DNA of 64,000 nt from UBA3263 sp964528425. Its GTDB lineage: Bacteria; Bacteroidota; Bacteroidia; Bacteroidales; Muribaculaceae. The stretch's first letter is position 1. Every line of letters begins with the position of its first letter. The notes beneath the pieces are model-generated. The model had not been told where the DNA came from, did no database searches, and saw only the letters and a list, made by a program, of their open reading frames with translations. Location: contig CAZGTD010000007.1 in NCBI GenBank assembly GCA_964528425.1, forward strand, positions 1 through 64,000, given 5' to 3'. Both the position numbers and the translations under genes were made by a program. Positions 49,465 to 58,980 of the stretch are shown here, in pieces.

Positions 49465-50850
49465 TTATTCAAGGTAGAACAGGCGAGAGGTTGCGCGTGT
49501 GGTGGCCGTGTATAGCCAGCGGAAAAATTCGAGTGATTGCATTGCCTCGGGTTGAACGCCGGCCAGGTCGGCGATAACGTTCACCCATTGTCCGCCCTGA
49601 GCCTTATGGCAGGTAACGGCGTAGGCATATTTAACTTGCAGCGCCTGAAAGTATGGGTTGGTGCGCATTGCGCGCAGGCGAGTGGAGCGGGGAGTGTAGT
49701 CGCTGAATAATTCCGGGTCGTTGAAAACCGCTTCAAACAGCCGCTGCTGGTCTTCGGCCGTTAGCGCCGGAGAGTTTGAAGTCAGGCATTCCAAAACTAT
49801 TTTGCAGTCGATTTCAACAGCCCGGTAGGGAAATGCAAGGCAAACGTCGGCAAACCGGAAGCCATATTTGTCTTCCATGCCGTAGATGCGGACAATCCGG
49901 GCAGTGTCGCCGTTGGCAATGAAGTCCATTTCGGCGATTTTTGCCGCCCAAAAATAATTGTTTTTCGCCACAAGCAGCAAATCGTCGCGCGTCAGCTCTT
50001 CCTCGCGGCCAAGAATGTTGGCGCGTATGGCAAGGTTAAACTGGGTGGCACGCCAGTTTGCGCGTGTAACTATAATGGTTTCGTCGATGCCGTCGGACGC
50101 ATACAGGTCGGCGAGCAGGTCGGGCAGCTCCATGCCGCTAACTGAGTTAACGTCGTCGAAGTTCATGTTGAGTTCGGGATTTGGCAGCGGAGAGAGACGC
50201 ATCTGCCGGCGCAAAGAGGTTGCGTTGTAGAGAATGCCCGAAGAGCGGGCCTGGCGTACAGTGTCGGTTAGCTGCACGCGCGTTACGCGCAGGCCGTAGC
50301 CGCGCAATGTGTCGGCGTTCAGGGCCGGAGACTCCTCGCATCCCACCGGCGGCAACTGGGCGTTGTCGCCCAAAAGAATCAGCCGGCAGGCATGACCCGA
50401 ATAAACATAGTGGATAAGATCGCTGAGCAGGTCGGTACCTGAACCGTCGGCCGAAGTGCCTATCATCGAGGCTTCGTCGACAATAAATACCGTTCGGGAG
50501 TGGTTATTGTCCATCACCGCCTGAAAGGGCATTCCCTGCGACGGCGGGCGATAGATTTTACGGTGGATGGTGTAGGCCGGAAATCCGGAGTAGGAGGCAA
50601 AAACCTTGGCGGCGCGTCCGGTGGGCGCAAGCAGCACGGAAGCAACGCCGGCGCTATGAAGCGCGCGCACCAGAGCGCCGACGAGGGTAGTTTTGCCGGT
50701 GCCGGCATAGCCGCAGAGCATAAAAACGGAGTCGCTCGGGGCTCCCGAGCGACAAAACCGTGCGAGGGCTGCCATGCACTTGACTTGCTGGTCGGTGGCT
50801 ACATAGGGCAACTCCCTTAAAATGGATTCTGCAAATTCCGAAACTGTCAC
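49465..50850 (-). CDS. RecD-like ATP-dependent DNA helicase
   Basis: A 461-residue superfamily 1 helicase: Walker A CGYAGTGKTT (46-55), motif II FIVDEASMI (about 120-128), LGDNAQLPP, and the C-terminal UvrD-like part with VKYAYAVTCHKAQGGQW (about 405-420). This is the short RecD2/exonuclease V alpha-like type common in Bacteroidota, probably acting in DNA repair or replication-fork processing; it lacks a nuclease domain. The start is GTG at 50850, 19 bases after cysS. Last gene of a four-gene operon. Confidence 0.93.
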   Translation of the reverse strand: MTVSEFAESILRELPYVATDQQVKCMAALARFCRSGAPSDSVFMLCGYAGTGKTTLVGALVRALHSAGVASVLLAPTGRAAKVFASYSGFPAYTIHRKIYRPPSQGMPFQAVMDNNHSRTVFIVDEASMIGTSADGSGTDLLSDLIHYVYSGHACRLILLGDNAQLPPVGCEESPALNADTLRGYGLRVTRVQLTDTVRQARSSGILYNATSLRRQMRLSPLPNPELNMNFDDVNSVSGMELPDLLADLYASDGIDETIIVTRANWRATQFNLAIRANILGREEELTRDDLLLVAKNNYFWAAKIAEMDFIANGDTARIVRIYGMEDKYGFRFADVCLAFPYRAVEIDCKIVLECLTSNSPALTAEDQQRLFEAVFNDPELFSDYTPRSTRLRAMRTNPYFQALQVKYAYAVTCHKAQGGQWVNVIADLAGVQPEAMQSLEFFRWLYTATTRATSRLFYLE

Positions 50851-50869
50851 CTTTCTTTTGCGTGAAACC

Positions 50870-52348
50870 TTATTTCAGTTTCCATTCAACACCATCTTTG
50901 GTGTCTTTAACGTCGAAGCCTATGGAGGCGAGGCGGTCGCGGATCAAATCGCTGGTGGCCCAGTCTTTTTTTGCTTTCGACTCTGACCGGATCTGCAGCA
51001 GAAGGTCAACTGCATCTTCGAATGGTTTCATGTTGGTTCCGGCAGCGGCTTCGGGGGGCACGATGCCGAGAATGTCGAAGAGGAACGTATGGAACAGTCC
51101 GTTCATTTTTTCGATGTCGGCGGCAGTTGCCTTGGCGGTGCCGTCGTTGACCTGATTGACAATGCGGCAGAGGTCAAACAGATAGCCGATAACCACCGGG
51201 GTGTTCAGGTCGTCGTCCATCGCTTCATACATTTTTGCTTCAAGCTCGTCAAGGCCGGTAACGGTGCCAGTTTCCGAGGGCTTGAGGTCTTGCAGGCGGC
51301 GGTAGCCGTCGATCATTCGCTTATAAGCTTTTTCGGCTGCCTGGAGCGCTTCGTTGCTGAAGTCGAGCGTTGAACGATACTGCGCCATCAGAATAAAGAA
51401 GCGTATGGTCATCGGCGAATAGGGTTGCTCGAGCAACTCGTGGCTCCCTTCAAAGAACTGGTCGAGAGTTATGAAGTTGCCATAGCTCTTGCCCATTTTC
51501 TTGCCGGCTATGGTAATCATGTTGTTGTGCATCCAGTAGCGCACGGCATCGTGACCGTTGTGGGCAACGCTTTGGGCAATCTCGCATTCATGGTGGGGAA
51601 ACATAAGGTCCATGCCGCCGCCATGAATGTCAAACTGTTCGCCGAGATATTTCTCGCCCATGCACGAGCACTCAAGGTGCCAGCCCGGAAAACCCTCGCT
51701 CCAGGGCGACGGCCAATGCATTATATGCTCCGGCGCGGCCTTCTTCCAAAGGGCAAAGTCTGCCGGGTTGCGTTTCTCGCTTTGTCCGTCGAGCTCGCGG
51801 GTGTTGGCCAGAAGTTCGTCGACATTGCGTCCCGACAGTTTTCCGTAATGATGGTCGGCGTTATATTTCGGAACGTCGAAATATACCGAGCCTTCGCTTT
51901 CATAGGCGTAGCCTGCGTCAAGAATGCTCTTAACGTAGTTTATCTGCTCAATGATATGGCCCGATGCATGAGGTTCGATGCTCGGCGGCAGAACGTTGAG
52001 CTTTTCCATGGCTTTATGGTAGCGGTTCAGGTAGTATTGAACAACTTCCATCGGCTCAAGCTGTTCGAGACGCGCTTTCTTGGCAATTTTGTCCTCGCCC
52101 GAATCGGCATCGTTTTCCAGGTGACCAACGTCGGTAATATTCCGGACGTAGCGCACCTTGTAGCCCAGATGCTGCAGATAGCGGAAAAGAATATCGAAAG
52201 TAATTGCCGGACGGGCATGGCCCAGATGGCCGTCGCCGTAAACGGTGGGGCCACAAACATACATGCCCACCCGCTCAGGATGGAGGGGCGTGAAGAGCTC
52301 CTTGCGGCGGGTCAGCGAGTTATAGATTGAAAGATTGTGTTGCTTCAT
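50870..52348 (-). CDS. cysS: cysteine--tRNA ligase
   Basis: Charges tRNA-Cys with cysteine. The 492 residues are normal. The class I signature HLGH is at 41-44, the zinc/cysteine site begins with C32 in VCGPTVYGDG and continues at LECSCMGEKYLG (about 218-230), and the KMSKS-like loop is KMGKS near residue 280. The C-terminal anticodon-binding helices follow. It begins 9 bases after the DUF3467 gene and is 19 bases before the helicase gene. Confidence 0.98.
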   Translation of the reverse strand: MKQHNLSIYNSLTRRKELFTPLHPERVGMYVCGPTVYGDGHLGHARPAITFDILFRYLQHLGYKVRYVRNITDVGHLENDADSGEDKIAKKARLEQLEPMEVVQYYLNRYHKAMEKLNVLPPSIEPHASGHIIEQINYVKSILDAGYAYESEGSVYFDVPKYNADHHYGKLSGRNVDELLANTRELDGQSEKRNPADFALWKKAAPEHIMHWPSPWSEGFPGWHLECSCMGEKYLGEQFDIHGGGMDLMFPHHECEIAQSVAHNGHDAVRYWMHNNMITIAGKKMGKSYGNFITLDQFFEGSHELLEQPYSPMTIRFFILMAQYRSTLDFSNEALQAAEKAYKRMIDGYRRLQDLKPSETGTVTGLDELEAKMYEAMDDDLNTPVVIGYLFDLCRIVNQVNDGTAKATAADIEKMNGLFHTFLFDILGIVPPEAAAGTNMKPFEDAVDLLLQIRSESKAKKDWATSDLIRDRLASIGFDVKDTKDGVEWKLK

Positions 52349-52357
52349 GACTTAGTT

Positions 52358-52675
52358 TTACGCGCCCATGAAGGGGTTGGGGATTCCGCCTTGGCCGGGG
52401 GCCTGTTTGGGCTGGCGGGGCTTGATTTCGCCAAAGGTTTTTTCGTAGCGCTGAACGTTTTCGGCCAAAGCGTGGAGAAGCTGCTTGGCGTTTTCGGGAG
52501 TCATGATAACGCGGGTCTGAACGCGGGCGGGGTTCATGTTGGGAGCCACGGTTATGAAGTCCATGAAGAATTCATTGGGGCCGTGGGCAATCATTGCAAG
52601 GTTGCAGTAGTTACCTTTTGCCACTTCGGGCGACAGTTCTATTTTTATTTCCTGTTGGTTTTGGTTGTTTGCCAT
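52358..52675 (-). CDS. DUF3467 protein
   Basis: A 105-residue protein with the DUF3467 core IKIELSPEVAKGNYCNLAMI and FFMDFITVAPNM, RVIMTPENAKQLLHAL, ending in a Pro/Gln/Gly-rich tail. Function is unknown. Second gene of an operon, 22 bases after the lipoprotein gene and 9 bases before cysS. Confidence 0.92.
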   Translation of the reverse strand: MANNQNQQEIKIELSPEVAKGNYCNLAMIAHGPNEFFMDFITVAPNMNPARVQTRVIMTPENAKQLLHALAENVQRYEKTFGEIKPRQPKQAPGQGGIPNPFMGA

Positions 52676-52697
52676 GTTTAATTAAATTTTTTGTGGG

Positions 52698-53315
52698 TTA
52701 TTTTATTTCAACTTCAGTAGTTGCATTAAGTTTAACTTTCAGAGCCTCAACTCCTGGGAGATTGAGAATTGAATCTATGCGCCAGGTTGCGTAGAGCTGG
52801 CGTTCGGCAGCGCGACCGTCGTCAGTAGCCGTTATGACCACCGCCGCCTCCGGAACCGGCTGCGACAGAGTCTCTTTTTTAACGAGTAATTGAAGGCTTT
52901 TAGCATCGCCGCTGAAGGTAACTTTTGCGGCCAGGTTGAGCCATTGTCCGGAGCGCCAGGCGCGTGGCTCCAACAGATCCACTCCGGCCGGAATCTGTTC
53001 GGCCACTTCGGCCTGACCCATCGGAATCGGAATTACGGCGCTGAGAATAATTTCGCTGTCAACCCCATAATCCGGGGCCTGATAGTAAATCAGGGCGCGG
53101 CGGCCTGCGTTGAAGTCAGCGGGAGCAGTCCAGGTTGCATAGAGCCTCACGGTCTGGTCGTCGGCGTCGGCGTAGGTAAACTCGGCAACGCCATCTTTCG
53201 AACCGTCGTAGGTTACTATGCTTGCAACTGTCGGCAACACGGTTTCGGGCCCTGTGCCTTTGCAGCCTGCCAGCAGAGCCACGGTAAGAATCAACAAAAA
53301 CAAAAGTTTTTTCAT
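52698..53315 (-). CDS. unknown lipoprotein
   Basis: A 205-residue lipoprotein (lipobox LAGC, Cys18). The rest is beta-rich with pairs of similar segments: VRLYATWTAPADF (about 56-68) and RQLYATWRIDSIL near the end, suggesting a duplicated small beta domain. Not recognised; a NigD-like fold is one possibility. First gene of the operon with DUF3467, cysS and the helicase. Its promoter -7 box ends four bases before the ATG, so its mRNA is probably leaderless. Confidence 0.8.
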   Translation of the reverse strand: MKKLLFLLILTVALLAGCKGTGPETVLPTVASIVTYDGSKDGVAEFTYADADDQTVRLYATWTAPADFNAGRRALIYYQAPDYGVDSEIILSAVIPIPMGQAEVAEQIPAGVDLLEPRAWRSGQWLNLAAKVTFSGDAKSLQLLVKKETLSQPVPEAAVVITATDDGRAAERQLYATWRIDSILNLPGVEALKVKLNATTEVEIK

Positions 53316-53319
53316 GGCG

Positions 53320-53327
53320 CAAAGTTA
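53320..53327 (-). promoter_or_regulatory. -7 box of lipoprotein-DUF3467-cysS-helicase operon, leaderless
   Basis: Minus-strand TAACTTTG ends four bases before the ATG at 53315. No exact TTTG is found 19-20 bases upstream. Confidence 0.62.
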
Positions 53328-53417
53328 CAAAAAAATCCGAAACTTTAAAATGAAAAACTTAATCTTGCGGGTGATGACAATAATTATATGTAATTTAACT
53401 TTTTATGAGAAATTTTA

Positions 53418-53449
53418 TTTGTTTATGTCGCGAAAAATTCGTAACTTTG
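53418..53449 (+). promoter_or_regulatory. -33/-7 promoter of fimbrial locus
   Basis: TTTG (53418-53421), 20-base spacer, TAACTTTG (53442-53449). The leader to the DUF3575 ATG is about 105 bases, the longest in this window among these promoters. Confidence 0.8.
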
Positions 53450-53558
53450 CAGGCCAAGAATGATTTAACTGACATTGCAGTTCTAAGCCTATTATTTATT
53501 TACACTTTAAAACACTATTTAGTAGAGTTTCCAACATAGGAATATATAAGCTGATAAT

Positions 53559-54134
53559 ATGAAACGGCTATTTCTATCTTTTCTGGCGCTCTTTGCGATT
53601 CTGTGTGCTAAAAGTCAGGTTGCATTAAAGACCAATCTCATTGACGATGCCCTGCTCAATGCTAATCTTGGAATCGAAGTGGGCCTGACACCAAAACTGT
53701 CGTTCGACATGCCCCTGAGCCTTAACTCCTGGACTCTGAACGGCGATAAAAGGTGGAAGCATTGGTATGCTCAGCCCGGCGTTCGCTATTGGTTTTGTGA
53801 CCGGTTTCAAGGACATTTTGTCGGCGCACACCTTCATGGCGGCCAATACAATATTGGAGGATTCGACGGAAAAATAAATCTTTTCGGTACCGACTTCCGT
53901 AATTTGGCCGACCGCCGTTATCAAGGCTGGTTTGCCGGCGTCGGCATCAGCTACGGTTATGCCTGGGTGCTTGGTAAGCATTGGAATCTTGAAGGGGAAC
54001 TCGGAATCGGCTATGCATATTCCCGCTATGACGAATTTCGCTGCAATGGTTGCGGAAGCAAGTTGCGCGAAAATGTTCCCCACAACTATTTTGGCCTGAC
54101 AAAGGCATCAATCAATATTGTCTATCTCTTTTAA
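53559..54134 (+). CDS. DUF3575 outer-membrane protein of fimbrial locus
   Basis: A 191-residue exported beta-barrel protein (signal peptide 1-19). The DUF3575 start ALKTNLIDDALLNANLGIEV (about 22-41) is clear, followed by PGVRYWFCDRFQGHFVGAHLHGG and a final WNLEGELGIGYAYSRYD strand. Proteins of this type commonly lead fimbrial loci in Bacteroides and Prevotella relatives. The next gene starts 18 bases downstream. Confidence 0.92.
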   Translation: MKRLFLSFLALFAILCAKSQVALKTNLIDDALLNANLGIEVGLTPKLSFDMPLSLNSWTLNGDKRWKHWYAQPGVRYWFCDRFQGHFVGAHLHGGQYNIGGFDGKINLFGTDFRNLADRRYQGWFAGVGISYGYAWVLGKHWNLEGELGIGYAYSRYDEFRCNGCGSKLRENVPHNYFGLTKASINIVYLF

Positions 54135-54151
54135 TACTACCCGCACGATAT

Positions 54152-55564
54152 ATGAAACAACAGATTATTGCAGCCCTGCTCTGCGGAATTGCTATGACGG
54201 CGGGCGCGGAGATGGTAGTTGACCGGGTGGGGGTTGAGAAACTGAAGGTAGAACGCAACGGAAATTCCTTGTGGCTCGATATGAACCTGATATTGAATGA
54301 CCTGAAGGTATCGTCAAACAGGTGTGTGTTTCTCCAGCCCGCCATAGTTAATGGCAGCGACTCCCTGAGTTTGCCCCCGGTAAGCATTTATGGCCGCCAA
54401 CGCTATTATTATTTTGAACGCAACGGCGGCGATGATATGATGAAAGGCGCCAATGGCCTGACCTTTCTGGCCAAGGATTGTCCGGACTCAATAGTTTATA
54501 GTCAAAAGGTTCCTTACGGCGACTGGATGGATGGCGCGCGGATTTCGCTGCTTCGCATCGATCGCGGATGTACGGCATGTGAAACCGGGCGCGACTATGG
54601 CATCATATTGACCTATCGCGAAGAATTTTTTCCGAGGCTCGTTTATGTGCAGCCCGCGGCCACTCGCGAAAAGCGCAGGTCGCTTGAGGGCAGTTCCTAC
54701 ATCGATTTTCCGGTTGACCGGACGGAAATATTTCCTGATTACCGTCGTAACCCTATTGAACTCGATTCCATTCGCCGCACAATTGATATTGTAAAAACCG
54801 ACCCCGATGCGCGAATCGATACTATATGGCTCAAAGGCTTCGCATCGCCCGAATCGCCTTATGACCACAATCGCGAGCTCGCCATTGGCCGAACGGAGTC
54901 GCTGAAAAAATATATAAATCGCCTGTATAAGTTCGACGGCGTAGAATTCGTTACCGATTATGAACCGGAAGACTGGGCCGGACTCCGCCGGCTTGTCGAG
55001 GAGTCAAATATTGACCATAAAAGAGAAATTCTCGCCGTTATCGACTCCGATATGGAGCCTGATGCAAAGGAGTGGCGAATAAAAACTCTCTATCCGGCCG
55101 ATTACCGGTTTATGCTCTATGAGTATTACCCGGCTCTACGCCATACTGACTATCGCGTTTCCTACGTGATTACTTCTTTCTCTGACCCCGAAACCATTCT
55201 CGAGGTCATAAAGTCGAGACCGCAGAATCTTAGCGAGAACGAATTCTTTGTTGCTGCAAGCACTCTTGAGCCCGGCTCTGACGAGTTTACCGATGTGTTT
55301 GAAACCGCAGTAAGAATGTATCCCGACAACGAAACTGCAAATTTGAATGCCGCAAACGCTGCAATCAGGCGCGACGATTTCGCTGCCGCCGAGCGCTATC
55401 TCGCCAAGGCCGGTTCTTCGGCCGAGGCCGACTATGCCCGCGGTGCGTTCAACGTTCGCCGCGGCGATCTCGACGCTGCCCGCCGCTGGCTTGGTTCCGC
55501 TCAGGCAAAAGGCCTCGCGCAGGCTGAGAAAACATTAAGCGAGTTAGAAATCCGAAACAAATAA
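54152..55564 (+). CDS. OmpA-like protein with N-terminal DUF3868-type domain and TPR-like C-terminus
   Basis: A 470-residue exported protein; start ATG at 54152 gives a signal peptide (IIAALLCGIAMTAGA). The N-terminal part (about 20-190) fits DUF3868, which accompanies fimbrial genes. The middle (about 195-290) resembles an OmpA C-terminal domain: DFPVDRTEIFPDYRRNP and IWLKGFASPESPYDHNRELAIGR (short pieces seen), which binds peptidoglycan. The C-terminal about 90 residues form TPR-like helices (AAERYLAKAG; AARRWLGSAQAKGLAQAE). It probably anchors the fimbrial assembly apparatus. 6 bases before the Mfa1 gene. Confidence 0.88.
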   Translation: MKQQIIAALLCGIAMTAGAEMVVDRVGVEKLKVERNGNSLWLDMNLILNDLKVSSNRCVFLQPAIVNGSDSLSLPPVSIYGRQRYYYFERNGGDDMMKGANGLTFLAKDCPDSIVYSQKVPYGDWMDGARISLLRIDRGCTACETGRDYGIILTYREEFFPRLVYVQPAATREKRRSLEGSSYIDFPVDRTEIFPDYRRNPIELDSIRRTIDIVKTDPDARIDTIWLKGFASPESPYDHNRELAIGRTESLKKYINRLYKFDGVEFVTDYEPEDWAGLRRLVEESNIDHKREILAVIDSDMEPDAKEWRIKTLYPADYRFMLYEYYPALRHTDYRVSYVITSFSDPETILEVIKSRPQNLSENEFFVAASTLEPGSDEFTDVFETAVRMYPDNETANLNAANAAIRRDDFAAAERYLAKAGSSAEADYARGAFNVRRGDLDAARRWLGSAQAKGLAQAEKTLSELEIRNK

Positions 55565-55570
55565 TAATCT

Positions 55571-57310
55571 ATGAAAACTAATCACAATCTGTATATGAAA
55601 AAATTATTTTTTCTTCTACCGGTAGCCATGCTTTCGCTCGCAAGTTGCTCGAGCGACGAGCCGGTAATTGCCGGCAACGAAGAGTTAACCGAGGCTAAAT
55701 ATCTGTCGGTTAATATTGCGTCGAATATGGTAGGGTCAAGAGCCGCCGGCGATCAGGTTGCCGACGGAAATTCTATATACGAAGCCGGTCAGGCGGCCGA
55801 AAACGAAGTCAGTAACATTCGGTTTTTCTTCTTTGACGAGAATGGCGATGCTTTGGAAGTTAAAGCCGCGTCAAACAAGAACTGGGTTGACGTAGTGCCA
55901 ACAACTGCCGAAGGCGGCGAAAATATGCCTAACATCGAAAAGGCGCTTGACGCCATGATTATTCTTGAAAAGGGCGATAAGGAGCCTACTTCGATCATTG
56001 CGGTGCTCAACCACCCGTTTGACTATAGCTCCACGATGGTCAGCAAATCGGAACTCACCGATATGGTCGGTTCATATACCACCGCTTCCGGGTTTCCGAT
56101 GTCGAACTCGGTTTATAAAACCGCCGACGGCAAGATGTATGCTGAAGTTCCTGTTGCCGGCCATATGTATTCTACGCCTTCCGCGGCTAAGGGTAACCCC
56201 ATAACTATTTATGTTGAGCGTGTCCACGCCAAAGTGAGGGTGAACGTTGCTTCCGAACTCACCAAAGGCACGAAGCTGGCCGATGGTATTTATCAGCCCG
56301 GAGTGTCGGCCGACGGCAACGGTCAGTTTAAGGGCAAAGACCTCTGCATAAAGATTCTTGGCTGGAATGTGACCAATACCGCTAATAAATCATATCTGGT
56401 CAAACACATCGATCCCGCCTGGCCTGCAGATATGTTCGGGGCCTCCGAACCTTGGAACTATCCGGCGTTTTTCCGCTCTTACTGGGCTGTTAATCCGGCC
56501 CTGACTGCTATCGATGACTATACTTACGGCAACTTCAATAACGGAGCAACCGGCGCGCAGAATAAAGCTATGGGTGCCTACACTTATCTGCAGGAAAATG
56601 CCGCCGACCTCGATTCGTGGAATAGCCGTTCAACCGTTCGTCCGTCGCAGGTCATTATCGCCGCTCAGCTTGGCACTTATGAAAACGGCGTATTTACCGA
56701 AGCCGAAGTTGCAGAGTGGGCCTTTAACCGCTACTCGGTCGATGAACTCAAAACCGCCATGCTCTATGTGGCCCCCAACTATTATAAGAAAGTTACCGAG
56801 AACGGCAACGAAGTGTTCCGTCAGATTTCGGCCGACGACATAACCTTCAAGACCGCTATGGCAGTTACTCCCGGTCTTGACTGGCGCGGCACGGGCCGAT
56901 ACTATGTTTATGCTCAGCTAACCGATGAGGCTGCTGCCGCCTCCTGGCATCGTTCTAACGTTGCCGGCAATACCGACGTGATTACAGCCGCCAACCTCAA
57001 CGAAGCGCTCAAGGGTTTAGGCCACGCCAAAATCTGGTCTCAAGGCTATACCTATTACTACTTCGACATCCGACATCTGGCCGATGCTCTCGATGCCGAT
57101 GGCAAGGATAATGGCGGTTTCTATGGAGTTGTGCGAAACCACCTTTATGACGCTGCGATCAAGAGTCTCGTAGGTTTGGGCACTCCCGTATATGACCCCA
57201 CCGAGGTAATCTATCCCGAAAAGCCGACCGACGATGATACATATATCGCCGCCGACATTAAGATTCTCTCCTGGCGTCTTGTCAAGCAAGACGTTGAACT
57301 GGAGTGGTAA
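55571..57310 (+). CDS. Mfa1-family major fimbrial subunit
   Basis: A 579-residue lipoprotein (lipobox LASC, Cys26) of the Mfa1 (P. gingivalis minor fimbria) family. Seen: AKYLSVNIASNMVGSRAAG at the mature N-terminus, including an Arg that is the likely gingipain-type cleavage site; VSNIRFFFFDENG; a long beta-sandwich with IYVERVHAKVRVNV (about 214-227); and the C-terminal part ILSWRLVKQDVEL. It polymerises into the fimbrial shaft after export. Either ATG at 55571 or 55595 (nearer to the lipobox) could start it. A short hairpin follows it. Confidence 0.92.
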   Translation: MKTNHNLYMKKLFFLLPVAMLSLASCSSDEPVIAGNEELTEAKYLSVNIASNMVGSRAAGDQVADGNSIYEAGQAAENEVSNIRFFFFDENGDALEVKAASNKNWVDVVPTTAEGGENMPNIEKALDAMIILEKGDKEPTSIIAVLNHPFDYSSTMVSKSELTDMVGSYTTASGFPMSNSVYKTADGKMYAEVPVAGHMYSTPSAAKGNPITIYVERVHAKVRVNVASELTKGTKLADGIYQPGVSADGNGQFKGKDLCIKILGWNVTNTANKSYLVKHIDPAWPADMFGASEPWNYPAFFRSYWAVNPALTAIDDYTYGNFNNGATGAQNKAMGAYTYLQENAADLDSWNSRSTVRPSQVIIAAQLGTYENGVFTEAEVAEWAFNRYSVDELKTAMLYVAPNYYKKVTENGNEVFRQISADDITFKTAMAVTPGLDWRGTGRYYVYAQLTDEAAAASWHRSNVAGNTDVITAANLNEALKGLGHAKIWSQGYTYYYFDIRHLADALDADGKDNGGFYGVVRNHLYDAAIKSLVGLGTPVYDPTEVIYPEKPTDDDTYIAADIKILSWRLVKQDVELEW

Positions 57311-57332
57311 AACTTCAAAATCCACTATTGAG

Positions 57333-57347
57333 GGCTGCTTTGCAGCC
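57333..57347 (+). promoter_or_regulatory. small hairpin between major and minor fimbrial genes
   Basis: GGCTGC-TTT-GCAGCC, a 6-bp stem 22 bases after the Mfa1 stop and 15 before the Mfa2 ATG. It has no T run. It may act as a partial stop or mRNA 3' stabiliser that lets the major subunit be made in excess. Confidence 0.5.
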
Positions 57348-57361
57348 GAACTGAATTGAAA

Positions 57362-58495
57362 ATGAAAATCTTTGAAACCATATATCGTATCATTGGGCTG
57401 ACTGTGCTGTTTGGCGCCGGATGTATGCTCTCCGGGTGCGACGGTTTCATATATGAAGCCGCTGAGGAGTGTACGCCGACCTACAGGCTGAGCTTCCGCT
57501 ACGACAAAAACCTCAAGTGGGCAGACGCGTTTGCCAACGAGGTCAAGTCGGTACGCGTCCATGCCTACGACCGCGCCGGAAACCTCGTAAAGGTTTTTGC
57601 CGATAAGGGAGCGCACTTGGCCAATGACGGCTATGCCCTTGATCTGGATCTTCCCGCCGGCAAATATCATCTGGTTGCCTGGTGTGGAACCGACAATGAT
57701 GCTCATCTGCAGGGTCGCAGCGAGTCTTTTTCGCTGCGACATGCCGAGTTCCCCGGATTTATGGGGGGAGCCGAGGCTGCTCACGAAACTGATAACATAA
57801 TAGGCTCACACGTTGACGGAATGAGTTGCTCGCTCAACAGAAAAAGCGATGCCGAGCATCCTGCCTTCAGCGACGAACATCTGTATTCGCTGTTTCATGG
57901 AAGCCTTGATGTTGATTTGCCCGATACAGACGATGGCGCAGTTTACAGCTACACTGTTTCGCTTACGAAGAACACCAATCATATTCGCGTTGTTTTGAAT
58001 CATCTCAGCGATAACGTCGACGTTAATGACTTTATATTTCATATAGAGGATTCCAACGGCCTGATGGATGCTCAGAATAACCTGTTGCCCGACGAAACCA
58101 TTCGCTACCGCACTTGGAAACTCCAGAACGGAGTGTTGAATGTTGGCAAAGAAGACGTGGCCTCCGGTTCGAGAGCCACCGTTACAGCGGTTACCGGTGC
58201 GATTGCCGACTTGACGGTAGGGCGCATGATGGCGGATCATAGCGACCGGATGAAACTGAGAATTACAACAAAAACCGGCGAGCATGTGGCAACCATTCCG
58301 GTTATCGATTGCGCGCTGATGGCCAAGGACTACTATCAAGAGGCTTATAATCACCAAATGTCCGATCAGGAATTCCTTGACAGGGAAGACGACTATGTAT
58401 TGACCCTTTTTCTCGACGAAAACAATAAGTGGTCGGGAACAAGCATTTACATTCACTCGTGGCGCGTAGTGCTTCAGGAATATGATGTTGACTAA
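57362..58495 (+). CDS. Mfa2/FimB-family fimbrial anchor lipoprotein
   Basis: A 377-residue lipoprotein (lipobox LSGC, Cys26) of the FimB/Mfa2 family, which anchors and length-limits fimbriae. Seen: mature start CDGFIYEAAEECTP, the first beta-sandwich LSFRYDKNLKWADAFANEVKSVRVHAYDR (about 45-75, in pieces), second sandwich near FHIEDSNGLMDAQN, and the C-terminal IYIHSWRVVLQEYDVD. The ATG at 57362 is chosen since the upstream codons only reach a TTG. Followed by the redoxin lipoprotein gene after 9 bases. Confidence 0.93.
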   Translation: MKIFETIYRIIGLTVLFGAGCMLSGCDGFIYEAAEECTPTYRLSFRYDKNLKWADAFANEVKSVRVHAYDRAGNLVKVFADKGAHLANDGYALDLDLPAGKYHLVAWCGTDNDAHLQGRSESFSLRHAEFPGFMGGAEAAHETDNIIGSHVDGMSCSLNRKSDAEHPAFSDEHLYSLFHGSLDVDLPDTDDGAVYSYTVSLTKNTNHIRVVLNHLSDNVDVNDFIFHIEDSNGLMDAQNNLLPDETIRYRTWKLQNGVLNVGKEDVASGSRATVTAVTGAIADLTVGRMMADHSDRMKLRITTKTGEHVATIPVIDCALMAKDYYQEAYNHQMSDQEFLDREDDYVLTLFLDENNKWSGTSIYIHSWRVVLQEYDVD

Positions 58496-58504
58496 TCCGA
58501 CAAA

Positions 58505-58980
58505 ATGAAACGGTTCAATGCCCTAACACTCTCAATTCTGATGCCGGCGGCAGCTATCCTTTGCGGGGGGCTGACCGCCTGCGTTTATGATAGGGAGGAG
58601 CTTGAATTTTCAATTCCTGTCGGAGCGCCGCTGCCTGAGTTTAGCGTGGAGTTGCTAAATGGTGAGCGATTTTCTACCGCCTCGCTCCCGGAATCGGATA
58701 TATGCAACCTGATTATTCTGTTTTTCAACACTACATGTTCCGACTGTAAGCGCGAATTGCCCCGGGTTCAACAACTCTATGACCGAATTCTCGCCGACGA
58801 AAACCTGAGGCCCGCCACGCGCCTGATTTGTATTGCCCGCGAGGAAGATGCCGCTTCAATCCGCACCTATTGGGAGGACCATAACCTCACCTTGCCCGCT
58901 GCCCCGCAACCCGACCGCACGGTCTATAATCTTTTTGCCTCCGTTGGCATACCCCGCCTCTACGTTGCCCAACCATTACC
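58505..58980 (+). CDS. redoxin-domain lipoprotein, 3' end lost in assembly gap
   Basis: The visible 158 residues give a lipoprotein (lipobox LTAC, Cys26) with a thioredoxin-fold redoxin domain of the TlpA/ResA type: PVGAPLPEFSVELLNG then FFNTTCSDCKRELP with the redox pair C78-x-x-C81, and LYDRILADENL. A reductase for disulfides at the cell surface or periplasm is expected. It follows the Mfa2 gene by 9 bases and looks like the last gene of the fimbrial operon. The gene runs into the 100-N gap, so its stop, and whatever follows, are missing. Confidence 0.85.
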
